DNA from: Nitrospirae bacterium YQR-1
GTDB taxonomy: Bacteria > Nitrospirota > Thermodesulfovibrionia > Thermodesulfovibrionales > Magnetobacteriaceae
Assembly: GCA_039908095.1 (NCBI GenBank)
Contig: JAMOBJ010000030.1
Location: forward strand, 1 to 43,303
Direction: 5' to 3'
Length of the DNA stretch: 43,303 nucleotides
The notes beneath the pieces were generated by a model that saw only the letters and a list, made by a program, of their open reading frames with translations, was not told the DNA's origin and ran no database searches. The translations under genes were made by a program, and so were the position numbers. Shown here one piece after another: positions 43,188 through 43,303 of this stretch (positions are counted from its first letter, which is position 1; the number at the start of each line of letters is the position of its first letter).

Positions 43188-43301
43188 TTATACTGCACTC
43201 CCCAGAAATTCCTTTAATTCATCTAATGAACCGGCTTTTCTGATAAGATTTTTAAACTCTTCTAATGTATCTATAGTATTTATAGCTCTAACCATATTCA
43301 T
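43188..43301 (-). CDS. Short ORF at window edge, unknown
   Basis: The minus strand encodes MNMVRAINTIDTLEEFKNLI and then an acidic/leucine-rich end (37 residues; stop TAA 43188-43190). The ATG is at 43301-43299, but the frame may extend beyond the window, so this could be the C-terminus of a larger gene. Helical, charged composition looks protein-like. No family is recognised. Confidence 0.4.
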   Translation of the reverse strand: MNMVRAINTIDTLEEFKNLIRKAGSLDELKEFLGSAV

Positions 43302-43303
43302 TA

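Noticed and set aside
1..43303. CRISPR array
   Set aside because: No series of identical 23-47 nt repeats with regular spacers; the only dispersed repeats are the two MITE-like copies.

Overview
The window reads as chromosomal DNA of a Gram-negative bacterium with moderate GC content. Most likely it is a Nitrospirota (Thermodesulfovibrionia/Magnetobacterium-like) or deltaproteobacterium-like lineage. That assignment rests on gene order (pheA-hisC-aroF-tyrA-aroA-cmk-ispH-rpsA-sppA-ihfB), a cytochrome b6-type quinol oxidase pair, many GT-C/TPR and Tim44-like proteins, and a Frz-like chemosensory operon. It is an inference from protein style; no 16S rRNA gene is present.

Layout. 1-534 (minus): start of tuf preceded by tRNA-Thr, tRNA-Gly and tRNA-Tyr, all behind a perfect consensus promoter. 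796-2196 (minus): mnmE. 2248-3338 (plus): a small methyltransferase and an Ala/Pro-rich lipoprotein with a clear terminator. 3430-3957: a histidine-kinase remnant. 4093-7702 (plus): two tandem TMTC-like membrane proteins with TPR tails. 7811-8830 (minus): a Tim44-like protein. 9068-19910 (plus): a long, tightly packed run covering phenylalanine/tyrosine/chorismate synthesis, cmk, ispH, ribosomal protein S1, SppA, IHF-beta, and a Rieske/cytochrome b6 pair. 19923-22091 (minus): a probable defence cassette made of an AAA ATPase, a DUF4276/TOPRIM-like partner and a frameshifted, truncated PD-(D/E)XK-type gene. 22092-23591: a promoter-rich, gene-poor stretch with a RodZ-like HTH membrane protein and a MITE-like repeat. 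23592-24119: a secreted protein with two tudor-knot repeats. 24308-36935 (plus): a chemosensory operon (CheR-TPR, CheW-CheW, MCP, CheA-REC, CheB) continuing into two receiver-containing histidine kinases. 36958-38664: a family 2 glycosyltransferase and a small membrane protein. 38661-43018 (minus): accA and dnaE. The right edge carries a second copy of the MITE-like repeat and a short ORF.

How it works together. The aromatic block takes erythrose-4-phosphate plus PEP to DAHP (AroF), supplies the EPSP step (AroA), and branches to phenylalanine (PheA) and tyrosine (TyrA) with a shared aminotransferase (HisC-like). The other shikimate genes must lie elsewhere. The chemosensory operon has the domain set of the Myxococcus Frz pathway (CheR with TPRs, CheA fused to a receiver), so its output may be surface motility or another cellular programme, not necessarily a flagellum.

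Most notable: the decayed three-gene defence-like cassette next to an electron-transport pair that lacks its expected subunit IV gene; the pair of related inverted-repeat elements at about 23.4 and 43.1 kb; the strong promoter at 22.26 kb that drives no recognisable gene; and the secreted tandem tudor-knot protein.
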